A stretch of 64,000 nt of DNA. It comes from Nicotiana tabacum (Eukaryota; Streptophyta; Magnoliopsida; Solanales; Solanaceae). Each line of letters starts with the position of its first letter. Within the stretch, counting starts at the first letter, position 1. This document shows positions 1 to 11,742 of this stretch, one piece after another. A program made the position numbers and the translations under genes. The notes beneath the pieces are model-generated. The model ran no database searches. It saw only the letters and a list, made by a program, of their open reading frames with translations, and had not been told where the DNA came from. The DNA is taken from assembly GCF_000715075.1 (NCBI RefSeq), contig NC_134103.1:56388230-56452229 (forward strand), given 5' to 3'.

Positions 1-1017
1 ATCTTTCTATTTGAACAAGTACTATAGACTCCGATGACCTGTAAATATCTCACAATACACACCATAAAGATATTGCCTCCAAATCTTCGGTGCATGAATA
101 ATGGCATCCAACTCCAAATCATGAACATGGTTGTTCTTCTCATGGGACTTCAACTGACGCGAAGCATAAGCAATCACTATACCTCCCTACATCAAGACAC
201 ACCCAATACCAATCCAAGAAGCATCACAATACACTGTATAAGAACCAGAAGTTGAAGGTAGAACTAAAACTAGAGTTGTGATCATGGCAGTCTTAAGCTT
301 CTGAAAGCTCTCCTCACACTCATCCGACCACCTGAAAGGAGCACCCTTATGGGTCAATTTGGTCAAAGGCAATGCAATAGACGATAAACCCTCCACGAAG
401 CGACGATAATAACCGGCCAAGCTGAATAAGCGCCGAATCTCCATAGCTGAGGACGGGCTGGGCCAACTCTGAACCGCCTCTATCTTCTTTGGATCCACCT
501 TAATCCCCTCACTGGACACTACATGCCACAAGAACGCCACTGAACTAAGCCAGAACTCACACTTAGAGAACTTGGCATAGAGTTTCTTTTCCCTCAACCG
601 CTGCAACACAATCCTCAAATATTGGGCATGCTCCTCCTGGCTACGAGAGCACACCAGGATATCATCAATGAATACTATGACAAACGAGTCGAGATAAGGC
701 AGAAATAAACTGTTCATCAGATGCATGAATGTTGTTGGGGCATTGCTCAGTCCAAAATACATCATGAGGAACTCATAATGACCATAACGAGTCTTGAATG
801 TTGTCTTTAGAATATCTGAGTCCCGAATCTTCAACTAGTGATACCCAGACCTCAAATCAATCTTAGAGAACACCCTCTCTCCCTGAAGCTGGTCAAATAG
901 ATCATCAATATGCGGCAAAGGATACTTGTTCTGGATTGTAACTTTGTTCAACTTCCTATAGTCGATGCACATCTGCATAGTACCATCCTTCTTCAAAAAC
1001 ATAACTAGTGCACCCAA
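1..1017 (-). pseudogene. Element E: reverse transcriptase and RNase H (Ty3/gypsy pol, broken)
   Basis: Reading leftward from 1017, the translation shows the RT palm: CIDYRKLN, the [17 protein letters not shown] segment and KIDLRSGYH. The catalytic FIDDIL box follows (FIDD at 661-672), then the thumb/connection ([14 protein letters not shown]) and the first RNase H motif YCDAS near 230. RT copies the genomic RNA and RNase H removes it during retrotransposition. In-frame stops lie near 836 and 186; both sit where relatives have Gln, so each fits CAG to TAG decay. A frameshift near 1017-1048 separates this from the upstream protease/linker. The window edge cuts RNase H and excludes the integrase. 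It is a dead copy; family assignment to a Tekay-like chromovirus rests on motif resemblance. Confidence 0.9.
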
Positions 1018-1770
1018 GGTGTCACACTAGGCCTAATAAACCCCTTATCAAGAAGTTCCTGAAGCTGTTTCCTTCCACTCAGCTGGTGCCATACAATACG
1101 GAGGAATAGAAATGGGCTGAGTGTCCGGCACCAAGTCAATACCAAAGTCAATATCCCTATTGGGCGGCATGCCCAACAGGTCTGCAGAAAACACATCCAG
1201 AAAATCTTGCACCACCGGAACAGAGTCAATAGTAGGCGTATCAGCACCAACATCCCTCACAAAGGCAAAATATGATAGACATCCCTTCCCAATAATCCGT
1301 TGGGCCTTCAAATAAGAAATCACTATGCTGGGAACATAATCTAGAGAACTTCTCCACTCTATCCTTGGCAACCCCAGCATCGCCAACATCACGGTCTTAG
1401 CGTGACAATCCAGAATAGCATGACATGGAGACAACTAATCCATACCCAAGATCACGTCGAAATCAACCATACTAAGCAGCAAGAGATCAACTCTAGTATC
1501 CAATCCCCCAATAGTCACTACACACGACCTGTATACACGATCCACAATAATAGTATCGCCCACCGGCATAGATACATGAACAAATGAAACTAATGACTCA
1601 CGGGGCATATCCAGTTAACGAGCAAAATTCGATGATACATACGAATAAGTGGAACGAGGATCAAATAATGAAGAAGGATATCTTTGGCATTCTAAGACAA
1701 CACATGTGATCACTGTGTCTGAAAAAATAACATCTGGTCTAGTAGGATAAGCATAGAATTAGGCCTGGCT
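1018..1770 (-). pseudogene. Element E: retropepsin-type protease and linker to RT
   Basis: The minus strand near 1640-1675 translates to FDPRSTYSYVSS, the active-site region of gypsy proteases, where relatives (for example element B here) have FDPGSTYSYVSS. The Gly of the D-x-G core is therefore Arg. Downstream, 1048-1434 carries the conserved linker: DCHAKTV, LDYVPSIVISYLKAQR, then VVQDFLDVFSADLLGMPPNRD, which leads into RT. A stop lies just upstream of the Met at 1434, and a frameshift at about 1048 breaks continuity with RT. The protease would have cut Gag-Pol in the particle; this copy cannot be functional. Confidence 0.8.
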
Positions 1771-1779
1771 GCCACCTGA

Positions 1780-3125
1780 TTAGCCTCCCCCTCTAGGGCA
1801 ACCCTTAGCTGCCTAAGCCCCACCCCGAGCTGGCTAGGAGCGTGGTGAAGTAACTGGTGCCGAAGTCGTAGTCTGACTCCTCTGCTAAGCTGGACCTCCC
1901 GAATGGCAGGGGCAATGACTCTTCATGTGACCCAAATCTTCACACTCAAAACAACCCCTCTAGAACAATGGCGGCAAGTACTGAGGCAGACCCCAAGAGT
2001 CAAAATAGTTATCAGAAGAACCTAGTACAGATGAACCCTGAACTGATAGTACAAAAAATGAACTCGAAGCTGGAAGAGCACTGAGATATGACTGACCCGG
2101 ATGGGCACTTTATGAACCATGGCTAGATAATGCACCACGGTGAACTGGACAAGCCATCCGAGCGGACCTATAAGGATGACCCCTTCTGTGGTAAGAGTGT
2201 CCCCTAGAAGGAACACCACTGGGACCACCCAAACCTCCAGGCCTCCTGGCCTCCCTCTCTTCACACTACTGATTATAGACCATCTCTATCTGCCAAGCAA
2301 TATCGACCTGACGAGCCAACTCGAAAAACCTCATCTTGCACTGGGTCACAGACATGCCATCCTAACGTAGTTGCTCAAACTGTATGCGCAGCTCCTCCTT
2401 GTGAGACTGTGGCACGAACTTCTCCAAGAAGAGAACGTAGAACTCACGCCATGTAAGTGGTGCTGCACCGACCGGCCTACGTCTCTCATAAGTCTCCCAC
2501 CATCTGAAGGCAACTCCAGTAAACTGAAAAGTAGTGAATGAGACCCCACTGGTCTCCAGAATACCTACCATGCGAAGAATCTGCTAGCACCTATCCAAAA
2601 AGTCCCAGGCATCCTCCCACTAAATAATGAAGGCTGGAGTCTCCCAAATCTCTCAAGTCTCCTCTGCTCATCATCATTCATAATGGGACCCACCTGGGCC
2701 TGAGCATCTACAATCGGCTAGGCTGGTGGTACCCCCAGTTTTTGTAGTCCCTGCATCACCTGCTCTGGAGTACAAGCGGTGGGAGTCTGAGTACCTCCCC
2801 CGGCCTGAGAAGTTCCTGTTGCGGCCGAAATAGAAACCTCCTGAGCAAGGCTGGTGCACATAGTCAACATCTGAGCCAAAGTATCCTGAAGGCCTAAAAT
2901 CATAATGGGCACAGCTGGTGCTTAAGCTGGCCCCACTGGTTCAGCCATATCTCGTACCTACTCCTGAGCTGGAGCAACTGGTGGATTGGTAGGTGTTGCT
3001 CTAGCTACAGTACGAGCTACACCTCTACCCCTACCGCGGACCCTACTGTGACCTTAGCCTCTCGTGGCCCTAGCCGATGGTACTAGTGGTTGTCCCTCCT
3101 GACCGGTATCACGTGTCCTCACCAT
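1780..3125 (-). pseudogene. Element E: Gag with CCHC zinc knuckle
   Basis: Gag forms the cytoplasmic particle that packages the element RNA. I place the start at the ATG whose complement is 3123-3125 (MVRTRDTGQEG...), about 185 bases inside the primer-binding site. A basic, Arg/Gly-rich N-terminus precedes a Gln/Pro/Ala stretch. The capsid-like retrotransposon Gag domain lies at 2346-2571, with FRWWETYERRR and LTWREFYVLFLEKFVPQ visible. A canonical CX2CX4HX4C knuckle, CFECEDLGHMKSHC, is at 1912-1953. Several stops and frameshifts break the frame. Confidence 0.85.
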
Positions 3126-3308
3126 TTGTAAGAGAATAGAACAATAGAAGTTTAGTGACCGGAATCAACAAATTTGCATGACAAGAATACAAGAATGTGA
3201 AGTTTCCTAATGGTTCAACAACCTCTCGAAGATAAGTACTGACGTCTCTGTACCGATCCGTAAGACTCTACTAAACCTTCTTATGACTCGTGAGACCTAT
3301 GTAACCTT

Positions 3309-3323
3309 GGCTCTAGTACTAAC
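3309..3323 (-). promoter_or_regulatory. Primer-binding site of element E (decayed, tRNA-Met-iMet type)
   Basis: The minus strand reads GTTAGTACTAGAGCC directly inside the LTR edge, where relatives have GTTGGTATCAGAGCC, complementary to the 3' end of initiator tRNA-Met. Substitutions in the core show decay. It marks the 5' end of the element and fixes the LTR boundary at 3325. Confidence 0.6.
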
Positions 3324-3324
3324 T

Positions 3325-6281
3325 TGTCAGGACCCAAAACAAACCCGTTGTTATGGTGCCTATAATGGTACTAGGCAAGCCGACTATTCAGACATTTCCA
3401 ACACTTTAAATCTTTGAAAGATAGTAAAAAAGTTTAAATAATGGATGATCTCTTAAAACATGATAGGAAATCATAACTCAATGCATAAATGCTTCCCAAA
3501 AACTAGGGTGTTACTGAGTACATGAGCATCTACATGGAAACATAGTCTGGAACACTTTCTAGAGAGTAAAACTGAAAAAAATAAACTTCAAGATAAGGGA
3601 GGAGAGTCAAGGCCTGCGGACGCCAAGCAGCTACCTCTATGATCTCCGAAGGTCTGGTCTTTGCAAATCAGCAACCGCCGTCACCGGAAGCATCTGGATC
3701 TGCACACGAGGTGCAGGGTGTAGCATGAGTACAACAAACTCAATAAGTAACAATCTAACCTCTGGACTAAAAGTAGTGACGAGCTCAGCAGGTACAATTC
3801 AATATTGAATAAACAGTACAGAAATGTAGGCATGTTTTCAAGTTCAACAGATAAAAACTTAATACAAGTAAAATAGATCAACTCTGAATGATATGAGGGA
3901 TATGAAATTTCTATATGTACATGCCACTGTACATGCTGTATGTGGAACACTACAATGGAAGCCTCACGTACTCACACTCTCAGAGTACTCAATCACTCAA
4001 TATTGTACGGGGCAGGTCTAGCCCGGGGAATATACATCCCTCAATATAAATGTATAGGGCAACTCCAGTCTAGGGAACTCCATCCCAAATGTGAATATAT
4101 AGAGAAACTCGATGCCTAGGGAAATCCATCCCAAATATAATATCCATTGCGCTCACTGTGGGGGTGCAGACTCCGGAGGGGCTCCTTCAGCCCAAGTGCT
4201 ATAATATGCTAGGTTCGGGCATAAATAAATAAAAACATGTTACAGCGTGAAGTCCGATCCCTTAATTATCACTCACAATCAGGCCCTCGGCCTCACTCAA
4301 TCATTAATCTCTCTAGTCTCTCGGGCCCATAATGTCATGAAAATCAGCCCGTCATGATGATATGTCATATCAATGGATGGCAATAGAGACTGAGATATGA
4401 TATGCAAATGGTAGATGTGACTGAGTTCATAATTGTACTTTTAAACAAGTAATTCAACAGTAATACGAGCTCTATGGGTCCCTAAAATATCGGCACATGG
4501 CCTAAGCATGATTTTAACATGAGTCTCAGCTCAATTTCTATAACACGTGGAGGATATGTGGGTATTGACATGATTATTTGATTATGCAACTCTACGGGAA
4601 TAATTAAGTCACAATTTCTATGGTCCACGCCCACAAGCCCGTCACCTAGCATGTGCGTCACCTCCATACCAAACATATAACACGTAATTCAGGGATTTAT
4701 ACCCTCGGAACCAAGTTTAGAAGTGTTACTTACCTCAAACTATGTCAAAAACTACTCCATCAAGCCATTGCCTCGCGAAACGACCTCCAAATGCCTCGAA
4801 TCTAGCCACAAATAGTTCCATACAATCAACACAAGCTAAAGGAATCAAATCCATATGAAATTAATAAGTTTATTATTAAAAGTCAAAAAGTCCACTCAAA
4901 AGTTGGCCCCCGGCCCACTTCTCGGAATCCAACAAAAGTCACAAAAATCCGGAAGTCCATTAAACCACGAGTCCAACCATACCAAATTTACCACAATCCA
5001 ACACCAAATCGATATACAAATTCCCAATTTAAACTCTTCAAATCCCTAGCCTCAACTCCCAAATTACACCTCAAAACCCCACAATCTAGGTGGGGAATTC
5101 AATGGGGAAACATAATTCTTGAATAAATTTAACCACAAGTGACATACCTCAAGAAACCCCTCAAAAATCCTCTCAAACATTGCCTAATTCCGAGCTTGAA
5201 ATGTCCAAAATGATGAAAATCTCGAAAACCTTCGAATTTAAACACTGCCCTGTGATTTCGCACTTGCGGCCCAAAATTCTGCTTTTGCGGGACCGCACCT
5301 GCGGTGCAACCTCCGCATCTGCGGAGCTCACTTCAGCACCCAGACTATGCACCTGCGCACCAAAATCCACACCTGCAGTAGCGCTTTTCCGCTCACAGGT
5401 CCGCTTCTGTGGAAACACCTCACCCCCTCCAGCCTCTCTCATTCTCCGCTTCTGCAACCACTTTTCTGCAGGAGCGACTCCGCTTCTGCGACATACTCTT
5501 CGCATCTGCGATAACTGCCCAATCCTTTGCAGGTCGCACCTGCGCTTCCCAGCTCGCACTTGCGACCAAAGCTCCGCAGGTGCAAATGCACCAAAAGACT
5601 CCCAGCTTCAGCAATCTTTCAAACTCCAAATATTGATCCGTTAACCATCTGAACTCCACCCGAGGGCCCCGGGACCTCAACCAAATACACCAACAAGTCC
5701 TAAAACATGATATGAACCTGGTCAAGCCCTCAAATCACATCAAACAACATGAAAACATGAATCGCACCCAAATTCAAACTTAATGAAACTAAGGAATTCC
5801 AACTTCAACAAATGATGCCGAAACATATCAAATCATGTCCGATTAACTTAAATTTTTCACACAAATCACAAATGACACCACAGACCTACTCCAACTCTCG
5901 AAACCCCATTCCGAGCCCGGTAACCACAAAGTCAACTCTCGGTCAAACTTCTAAATTTTCAACTTTCGCCATTTAAAGTCTAATTCAACTACGGACCTCC
6001 AAATCACAATCTGGACACACTTCTAAGTCCAAAATCAGCCAACGGAGCTAACGGAACCATAAAAACTCCACTCCGTAGTCGTTTACACATAAGTCAACAT
6101 CCGGTCACCCTTTTCAACTTAAGCTTCCAATGTTGAGACTAAGTATCCCAACTCATTCTGAAACCTCTCCACATAAGAACAAACTACCCTGAAAAGTTAC
6201 ATAACAACTATAAAGCATAAAATCAATAGTAAATGTGGGAACGTGGCTACAACTCTCAAAACGACCGGTCAAGTCATTACA
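3325..6281 (-). repeat. 5' LTR of element E (Tekay type, about 2.96 kb)
   Basis: On the minus strand it starts TGTAATGACTTGACCGGTCG (at 6281) and ends CCTGACA (at 3325) next to the primer-binding site. The same termini recur in LTRs G, B, H, I and J. A CG-rich region with repeated GCGG/CGCATCTGCGG and CGCTTCTGCG motifs lies at 5255-5600, 680-1020 bp from the LTR start. The conserved CCCGAGGG(C)CCCGGGACC-like block follows at 5655-5675. Apparent reading frames here of up to 154 codons come from the CG-rich repeats and are not genes. Confidence 0.8.
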
Positions 6282-7455
6282 AAATCACTTACCCCCAATG
6301 TCTTGTATGCAATCTCCATGAGAAATCACCCATCTCTGAGACTAGGGTTCAGAATATGAGAAATGAGCTCAATGTCCCGAAATACACAACTTTAAAGGTT
6401 TGCCTAGAGGCACCCTTCGCGATCGCGACAGGGCACTCATGATCGTGAAGCACAAACACAACCAGTTTCACTAGCCCTTCTATGAAAATGTGAAGACACG
6501 GAAGCAAACGCGATGCGCAACAACTCCAATGCAATGTGAACCCAATCCAACAAAATGTGAACGCGAAAGCCCAATGTCCTGCCCACCTGCTCAACTTCGC
6601 GAACGCCATCACCACACACGAACGCGGTCAACCAACTTGCCCAACACTATGTGAATGTGGTCTACCATCCACGAACGCGACGGAAAACTTGCTAGCAACA
6701 AAATACTCTACGCGATAGCGATGATCCTTCTGCAATCGTGAAGCTTGTAAGAGCACTAGAACATCAGCAATACAAAACTTACCCGAAATGATCTAAAACC
6801 ACCCCGAATCACACCCGAGGGCCCCCGGGATCCCATCCAAACATATTAACAAGTCCAAATATAGATATCAAACCTACCAAAAGGCTCAAAATGCTACAAT
6901 TAACATCCAAAGTAACAATGAACATCAAAATTATCCTCTTAACTATAAAACTTTCAAACTTCGATGAACGCATCAGAATCATACTTAGACATTTCAGATC
7001 ACAACCAAACTTTCCACACAAGTTACAATCAACAAATCAAACCTATACAACTTCTCAATACTACAATAGGACTCTGATATTACCAAAGTCAATTCTCGAT
7101 CAAACCTATGAACTCTCCAATTCTTAAAATGGCCGATTTTCGATAAATATAGCCAAAGCCTTCTAGGAATATCCAAATTAAAATCCAAGCCTACTCCCAA
7201 GTCCAAATAACCATACAAACCTATTTTAATCATCGAATCTCAAATCTGAGGTCGTTTACTCAAAAGTCATATCTTGGTCATCTTTTTAAGCTTAAAACTT
7301 CCAAATTGAGAATCACTCTATCAAATCAATCCTGAACATTCCGAAAATCAAAATCAACCATACACGCAAGTCCTAATATACCATATGAAGCCAATCTGAG
7401 TCTGTAATAACCGAATGAAATGTTAGAACTAAAAATAACCAGTCGGTTCGTTACA
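6282..7455 (-). repeat. LTR F fragment (Tekay type), interrupted by element E
   Basis: A second minus-strand LTR of the same broad family. Its sense start (TGTAACGAACCGACTGG) lies at 7455, and the fragment runs leftward until element E's LTR begins. It carries the CG-rich array at 6410-6740 (CGCGATCGCGA, ACGCGAAAGC and similar) and the CACCCGAGGGCCCCCGGGAT block at about 6811-6830. The other half would lie left of the window, so E apparently inserted into F. Confidence 0.65.
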
Positions 7456-8210
7456 CTAGGTTATGACCTTTAGCGGATAGAGTTGGACATATGATATTCG
7501 TTATTTGAACTCTATGAGTTACCTATCCATGTTTATTTTATTCTATGACTACGTGATGAAACTAAATCATGATTAGAATCAATGTTAGATCTATGACTTG
7601 TTTGATTTGGACATGATGAGCTTCTTTTCACGTGTTGAGCTTTCTAATTTAGCCGTAGTCATACAATTGGCTTACTTGATTTGTGATTTGTTGGCTTCTG
7701 GCTTCATTGCTAGTGTTGTTTTCATAATAAGACTTAAAATATTAAATAAGCAATTGAACTATTATGAAAAGCTGGAATACACAATTAGCCATAGCCATCT
7801 CTCGTTCATGTAAATATTCGCCCGCATTTTATTATTATGTCTTGGTGCGTCTTTATGATATCATTCATACGCATATTCCCAAGTTGGAAAATTTGATATT
7901 GAGAAAAGTTGATAATTTTGGCACTAATGACATTATGAGCAGATATTGATTACTGATGATATTGTGTGAATCGAGTTACACGCTATGTGTGGATCGGGTT
8001 CTACGTCGCAACGGTAATATGACTGGGTCGGATTGCACGCTGTAACATTATTATTAGTGGATCGCGTTGAACGATGAAACATCACTTGGATATGGATCCG
8101 TTCCTCTGGATTCAGGTAATTGCCCATGTTACTTTGGGCCTTCTGAGCGCAGGCACCAGGTTGGTGCTAATTTGGACACTTGGCCAGTGTTAGGTATATA
8201 GTTGGTATAG
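7456..8210 (+). repeat. Probable middle part of an older plus-strand Tekay LTR
   Basis: No gene is visible. The part from about 7960 holds degenerate repeats of the type GGATCGGGTTCTACGTCGCAAC, a motif I associate with the central part of Tekay-like LTRs. LTR G begins abruptly at 8211, so this is probably the interrupted host LTR. Both ends are undefined. Confidence 0.4.
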
Positions 8211-10147
8211 TGTAACGACTTGATCGGTCATTTTGAACTCTAGTATTCCACAAGGCAGTTTGAAACATAGTATCTTCATATAATGCATTACGACTTGCGT
8301 GTATGTTCGTTTTCGATGTTTGAGAGGTCCGGGATTGTTTTGGAAAAATGATTCTCTATTCAGAGACTTTAAGTTGGAAGAGTTGACCAAGGTTAAACTT
8401 TGAGTAAAGAATCGAGATTTGAATGTTATATAGGTTTGTATGGTGATTTTTGACTTGGCGTATGTTCGGGTCAGGTTTCGGGTGGTCCGGAAGAGAATCG
8501 GTTCCTATTGTCAGAAGTTGACATTTTGAAGGTTTTAGAATTTGCTATGTTTGACTTGGAGTGGAATTTGGTGTTATCAAACTCCCATTGTAGTTTTGAA
8601 ACCTTTTATATGTTCATTTAGTTGATTGGAACTTGTGGGAAAAGTGTGATTGTAATCCGAAATGTCTAGGTGTGATATAGACGCGTTCGGTGAAGTTTGA
8701 ATGTGTGAAAGTTAAGAGAGTGATTTGGTCTTAGATTCTTGGTTTTTAGATTATTTGTGGTGTTTAGATCCTTTTTATATGTTTGAATAATGTATTTGGA
8801 CTTTTTGGTATGATTGGACGAGGTCTCGAGAGGCTTGGGTGCAATTCGGGGTAGTTTTGGACCATTTCTATGTAATGTGAAGCAGTTTAGTTACTGGTGT
8901 GTTGCAAGGCTTGCGATCGTAGAAAAGGATTTAGGAGCTGGGATAATTGTTCTTTGCGTTTGCGACCACAGGGTCGCATTCGCATACCGTGTTTGGAAGT
9001 TGGGGCTACGTGCTTCGCTTTTGCATGGTCATGTTCGCATTTGCATATTTTTGGCAGACTGGTATCAATGTTCATGTGGCTTCGATCATGTTCGCGTAGA
9101 GGGAGAGAATGGCTGCATTGATAGCTTAGACTCATGGAATGGGTCTTATAAAAATATTTTTACATGGGATAATGAGCATGCAATAGTAGCTTAGACTCAT
9201 GGAATGGGTCTTATAAAAATATTTTTACATGGGATAATGAGCATGCAATAGTAGCTTAGACTCATGCGGTGACTCTTATATATATTTTGATAGTGGATCA
9301 TGAGCATGCATTGGTAGCTTAGACTCATGCAGTGGCTCTTATATATATTTTGATAGTGGATCATGAGCATGCATTGGTAGCATAGACTCATGCAATGGAT
9401 CTTACATATGTATGAATGTTGATTGGATCATACCATGATTATGAAAGGAATTCAGATAAATAACGTCGTACTCTATCTCTTGTCTGAAAAGAATGTCTAA
9501 ATTTTAGATTTACTGTGTTTCTACTGGTGGACTTGATTAATGATATCATGTTTTACATCATGTTCTAATGGTATTTTCATATGATTATTAAGATGTTAGT
9601 AGGTGTTAGTGTCGACCACTCGTCACTACGTTTCGAGGCTAGACTTGATACTTATTGGGTACCGTGGTTTTGTACTCATACTGCACTTCTGCACATTTTA
9701 TACAAGGCTCTGAGGTTGGTGTTAGCGGTACCCATTGAGCTGAGTAGGAGTATTTTGTTGGAGACTTCGTGATGAGCTGCTTTACTTGATCCAATCCACA
9801 GTACATAGAGTCTCCATTCCTTCCTTGTTTATATTTGTCTATGTATTTTTATTTCCGAACAAATGTTGTTGTTCAGTTTAAACTATGTACTCTTATTAGA
9901 TGATCGTAATGATGTTGTAACACTCGATTTTGGGAGAGTATCTAAGACATTTTAGTCGTATTTGGACCCTATCTGGGATTCATGTATTTATAATTTTGAT
10001 ATATGAGACTTGTTCTGCCTTGTATTTATATCATTAATCAATTAATGGATTAATAAGTGAACCACAATATTATTGTTTAAGTGTTGGCTTGCCTAGCAAG
10101 TAGGTTAGGCATCATCACAACCTTTGGAGGGATTTTGGGTCATGACA
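8211..10147 (+). repeat. LTR G, complete 5' LTR (Tekay type, 1.94 kb)
   Basis: It starts TGTAACGACTTGATCGGTC and ends GGGTCATGACA, and the PBS-like TGGTATCAAAGC follows after 3 bp. Inside are a CG-rich array at 8950-9085 (740-870 bp from the start) and a tandem repeat at 9121-9405. The sequence just upstream is TATAG (8206-8210); no matching duplication on the right could be tested because the element is truncated. Confidence 0.8.
9121..9405 (+). repeat. Tandem repeat in LTR G, 62-65 bp unit, about 4.5 copies
   Basis: Each unit begins TAGCTTAGACTCATG and ends GAGCATGCA(A/T). The first two units are almost identical to each other (with AAAAATATTTTTACATGGG). The next two are almost identical to each other but differ from the first pair (TATATATTTTGATAGTGG), and a partial fifth follows. 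This pattern suggests stepwise duplication of pairs. Confidence 0.9.
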
Positions 10148-10150
10148 AGT

Positions 10151-10162
10151 TGGTATCAAAGC
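10151..10162 (+). promoter_or_regulatory. Primer-binding site after LTR G
   Basis: TGGTATCAAAGC differs by one base from TGGTATCAGAGC, the complement of the initiator tRNA-Met 3' end used by many plant gypsy elements. It lies 3 bp after the LTR end CATGACA. Confidence 0.8.
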
Positions 10163-11106
10163 TCTAGATTCTAAGGGTCTTACAAATAATAAGCAGGCCT
10201 AGTAGAGTCTTGTAAATTAGTACAGACGCGCCAGTATTTATCCGCCAGAGACTATAGGGCTCTAGGAACTTTCCCCTTTCTTGATTCCTTATCATATGAT
10301 TTTATTTCAGCTTGAAGCATATATCTTCAGTTCATTTCTATTCATTCATATACGATGTTGCGTACTCGATATCAGCTGGGCACCAGCGAGTTGTGATGAT
10401 GTTGCAGATGTGGTGTGGGATGTTACTATCGCCGCTTTGTGGAGGGGTTTTCATCTATTGCACCCCTAGTGTTGGCATTGCCCATATGTCTAGAACCATA
10501 CATAGTATATTGTGATGCTTTACACATTGGTTTTGGTTTGGTAGACCAGTATATTGATGTTGAATGGTAGGATGATTGCTTTTGTTCATGCTAGTTGAAG
10601 TCCCATGAGAAGAATTATCCAACTTATGATACGAGGATGGCGGACTATTGCAACTTCAGGGTCGAAATTGTGTTCCCAATGTTAATGGTTTGAGGGATTT
10701 CATTCTTAAGGAGGTTCATAGTTTGTGGTATTCTATTTATTCAGGTGCTAAGAAGATGTATCATGATTTGAAGCTAGACTAATGGTGACAGATGATAAAG
10801 AAAGAAATTGTGGGACATGTCTCGCTGTGTTTGAATTGTCGACAGGTCAGGTATGAGCATTAGAGACCGAGTGGTTTGCTTCAGAAGATGGCTATACTAG
10901 AGTAGAAGTGGGACCAAATCATTATGGATTTGTGATAGGGTTGCCATGACCTTGAGGAATTTTGATGCTATTTGGGTCATTGTGGACAATTTGAGAGTTT
11001 GACTGTGACAGGAGGGTTTTGCTTGAGATACAAAGGGAATATAAATGCTTGATTATCATCTTGGTGTGTAATATAGTCTAGAGTTTTGGATGGGTTGATG
11101 GACCTT
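10163..11106 (+). pseudogene. Gutted internal region of the element led by LTR G
   Basis: A Gag-like start (MLRTRYQLG, about 10354) is followed within a few codons by stops. Near 10590-10630 the DNA matches the RNase H segment found in other copies as [16 protein letters not shown]. It then passes directly into the integrase zinc-domain region: QGRNCVPNVNGLRDFILKEVHS at about 10640-10730, CLNCRQVRYEH near 10835, RPSGLLQKMA near 10875, and AIWVIVDNL near 10990. Protease, RT and the rest of Gag are missing. LTR D begins at 11107. Confidence 0.75.
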
Positions 11107-11742
11107 TGTCACGATCTAGAATCCCAACCAAGGGGTTGTGATTGTGCCTAACACCACTTTCTAGGCAAGCCAACACTTAGCAACAATAAGTAAAAGTAAG
11201 TTTAACAGTTAACAACATTATAATAAAGAGAAAGAGTGGAATCTTAAAAATATATAATAAGGCTACAATCCATCGTTGTCTAATCCTCTTCTCAAGATTT
11301 GGTGTCACAAGTACATGAGCTACTAAGAGTAATAAATACAAAGTCTACAAGACAATACAATAATCTGGTACAATGAACAGTAAATAAAGGATAGGAATGG
11401 GACTTTAGGGTCTGCTAACTGCATGAAGCACTACTTCAAGTCTCCTGAATATTCCAAGCTAATCACCTCTGGGAGCACCACAAGGACCAACAACAGGATC
11501 TATACAAGAAGTGCAGAAGTGTAGTATGAATACAACCGACCCCATGAACTCAATAACTATCAAGCATAACCTCGACGAGGTAGTGACGAGGCTATGGCAA
11601 GACACTTACTATAAATTTGTACAAGTAATAAAAAGAAAGCAATGGCAAATAGAGAGACGAGTAAAGTCATAAAATTTAAATAAGATAATAAATAACAAGG
11701 TTCCCATAAATAACATCACGGGAAAACCTTATAACGCAAACA
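11107..11742 (-). repeat. LTR D fragment (Tekay type)
   Basis: It begins on the plus strand with TGTCACGATCTAGAATCCC, the inner (3') terminus of a minus-strand Tekay LTR, followed by the family's GTGCCTAACACCAC...CTAGGCAAGCC stretch. It stops where LTR B begins at 11743. The remainder is not found on the far side of B. Confidence 0.65.

Noticed and set aside
5180..5644. A 154-codon plus-strand open frame
   Set aside because: It runs through the CG-rich palindromic array of LTR E, where stop codons are rare by composition. The translation is low in complexity (repeated RxCG/ALxF-like words) and matches no family.
10151..10162. tRNA-Met gene fragment
   Set aside because: Only about 12 bases complementary to the tRNA 3' end are present, always next to an LTR end. 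It is a primer-binding site.
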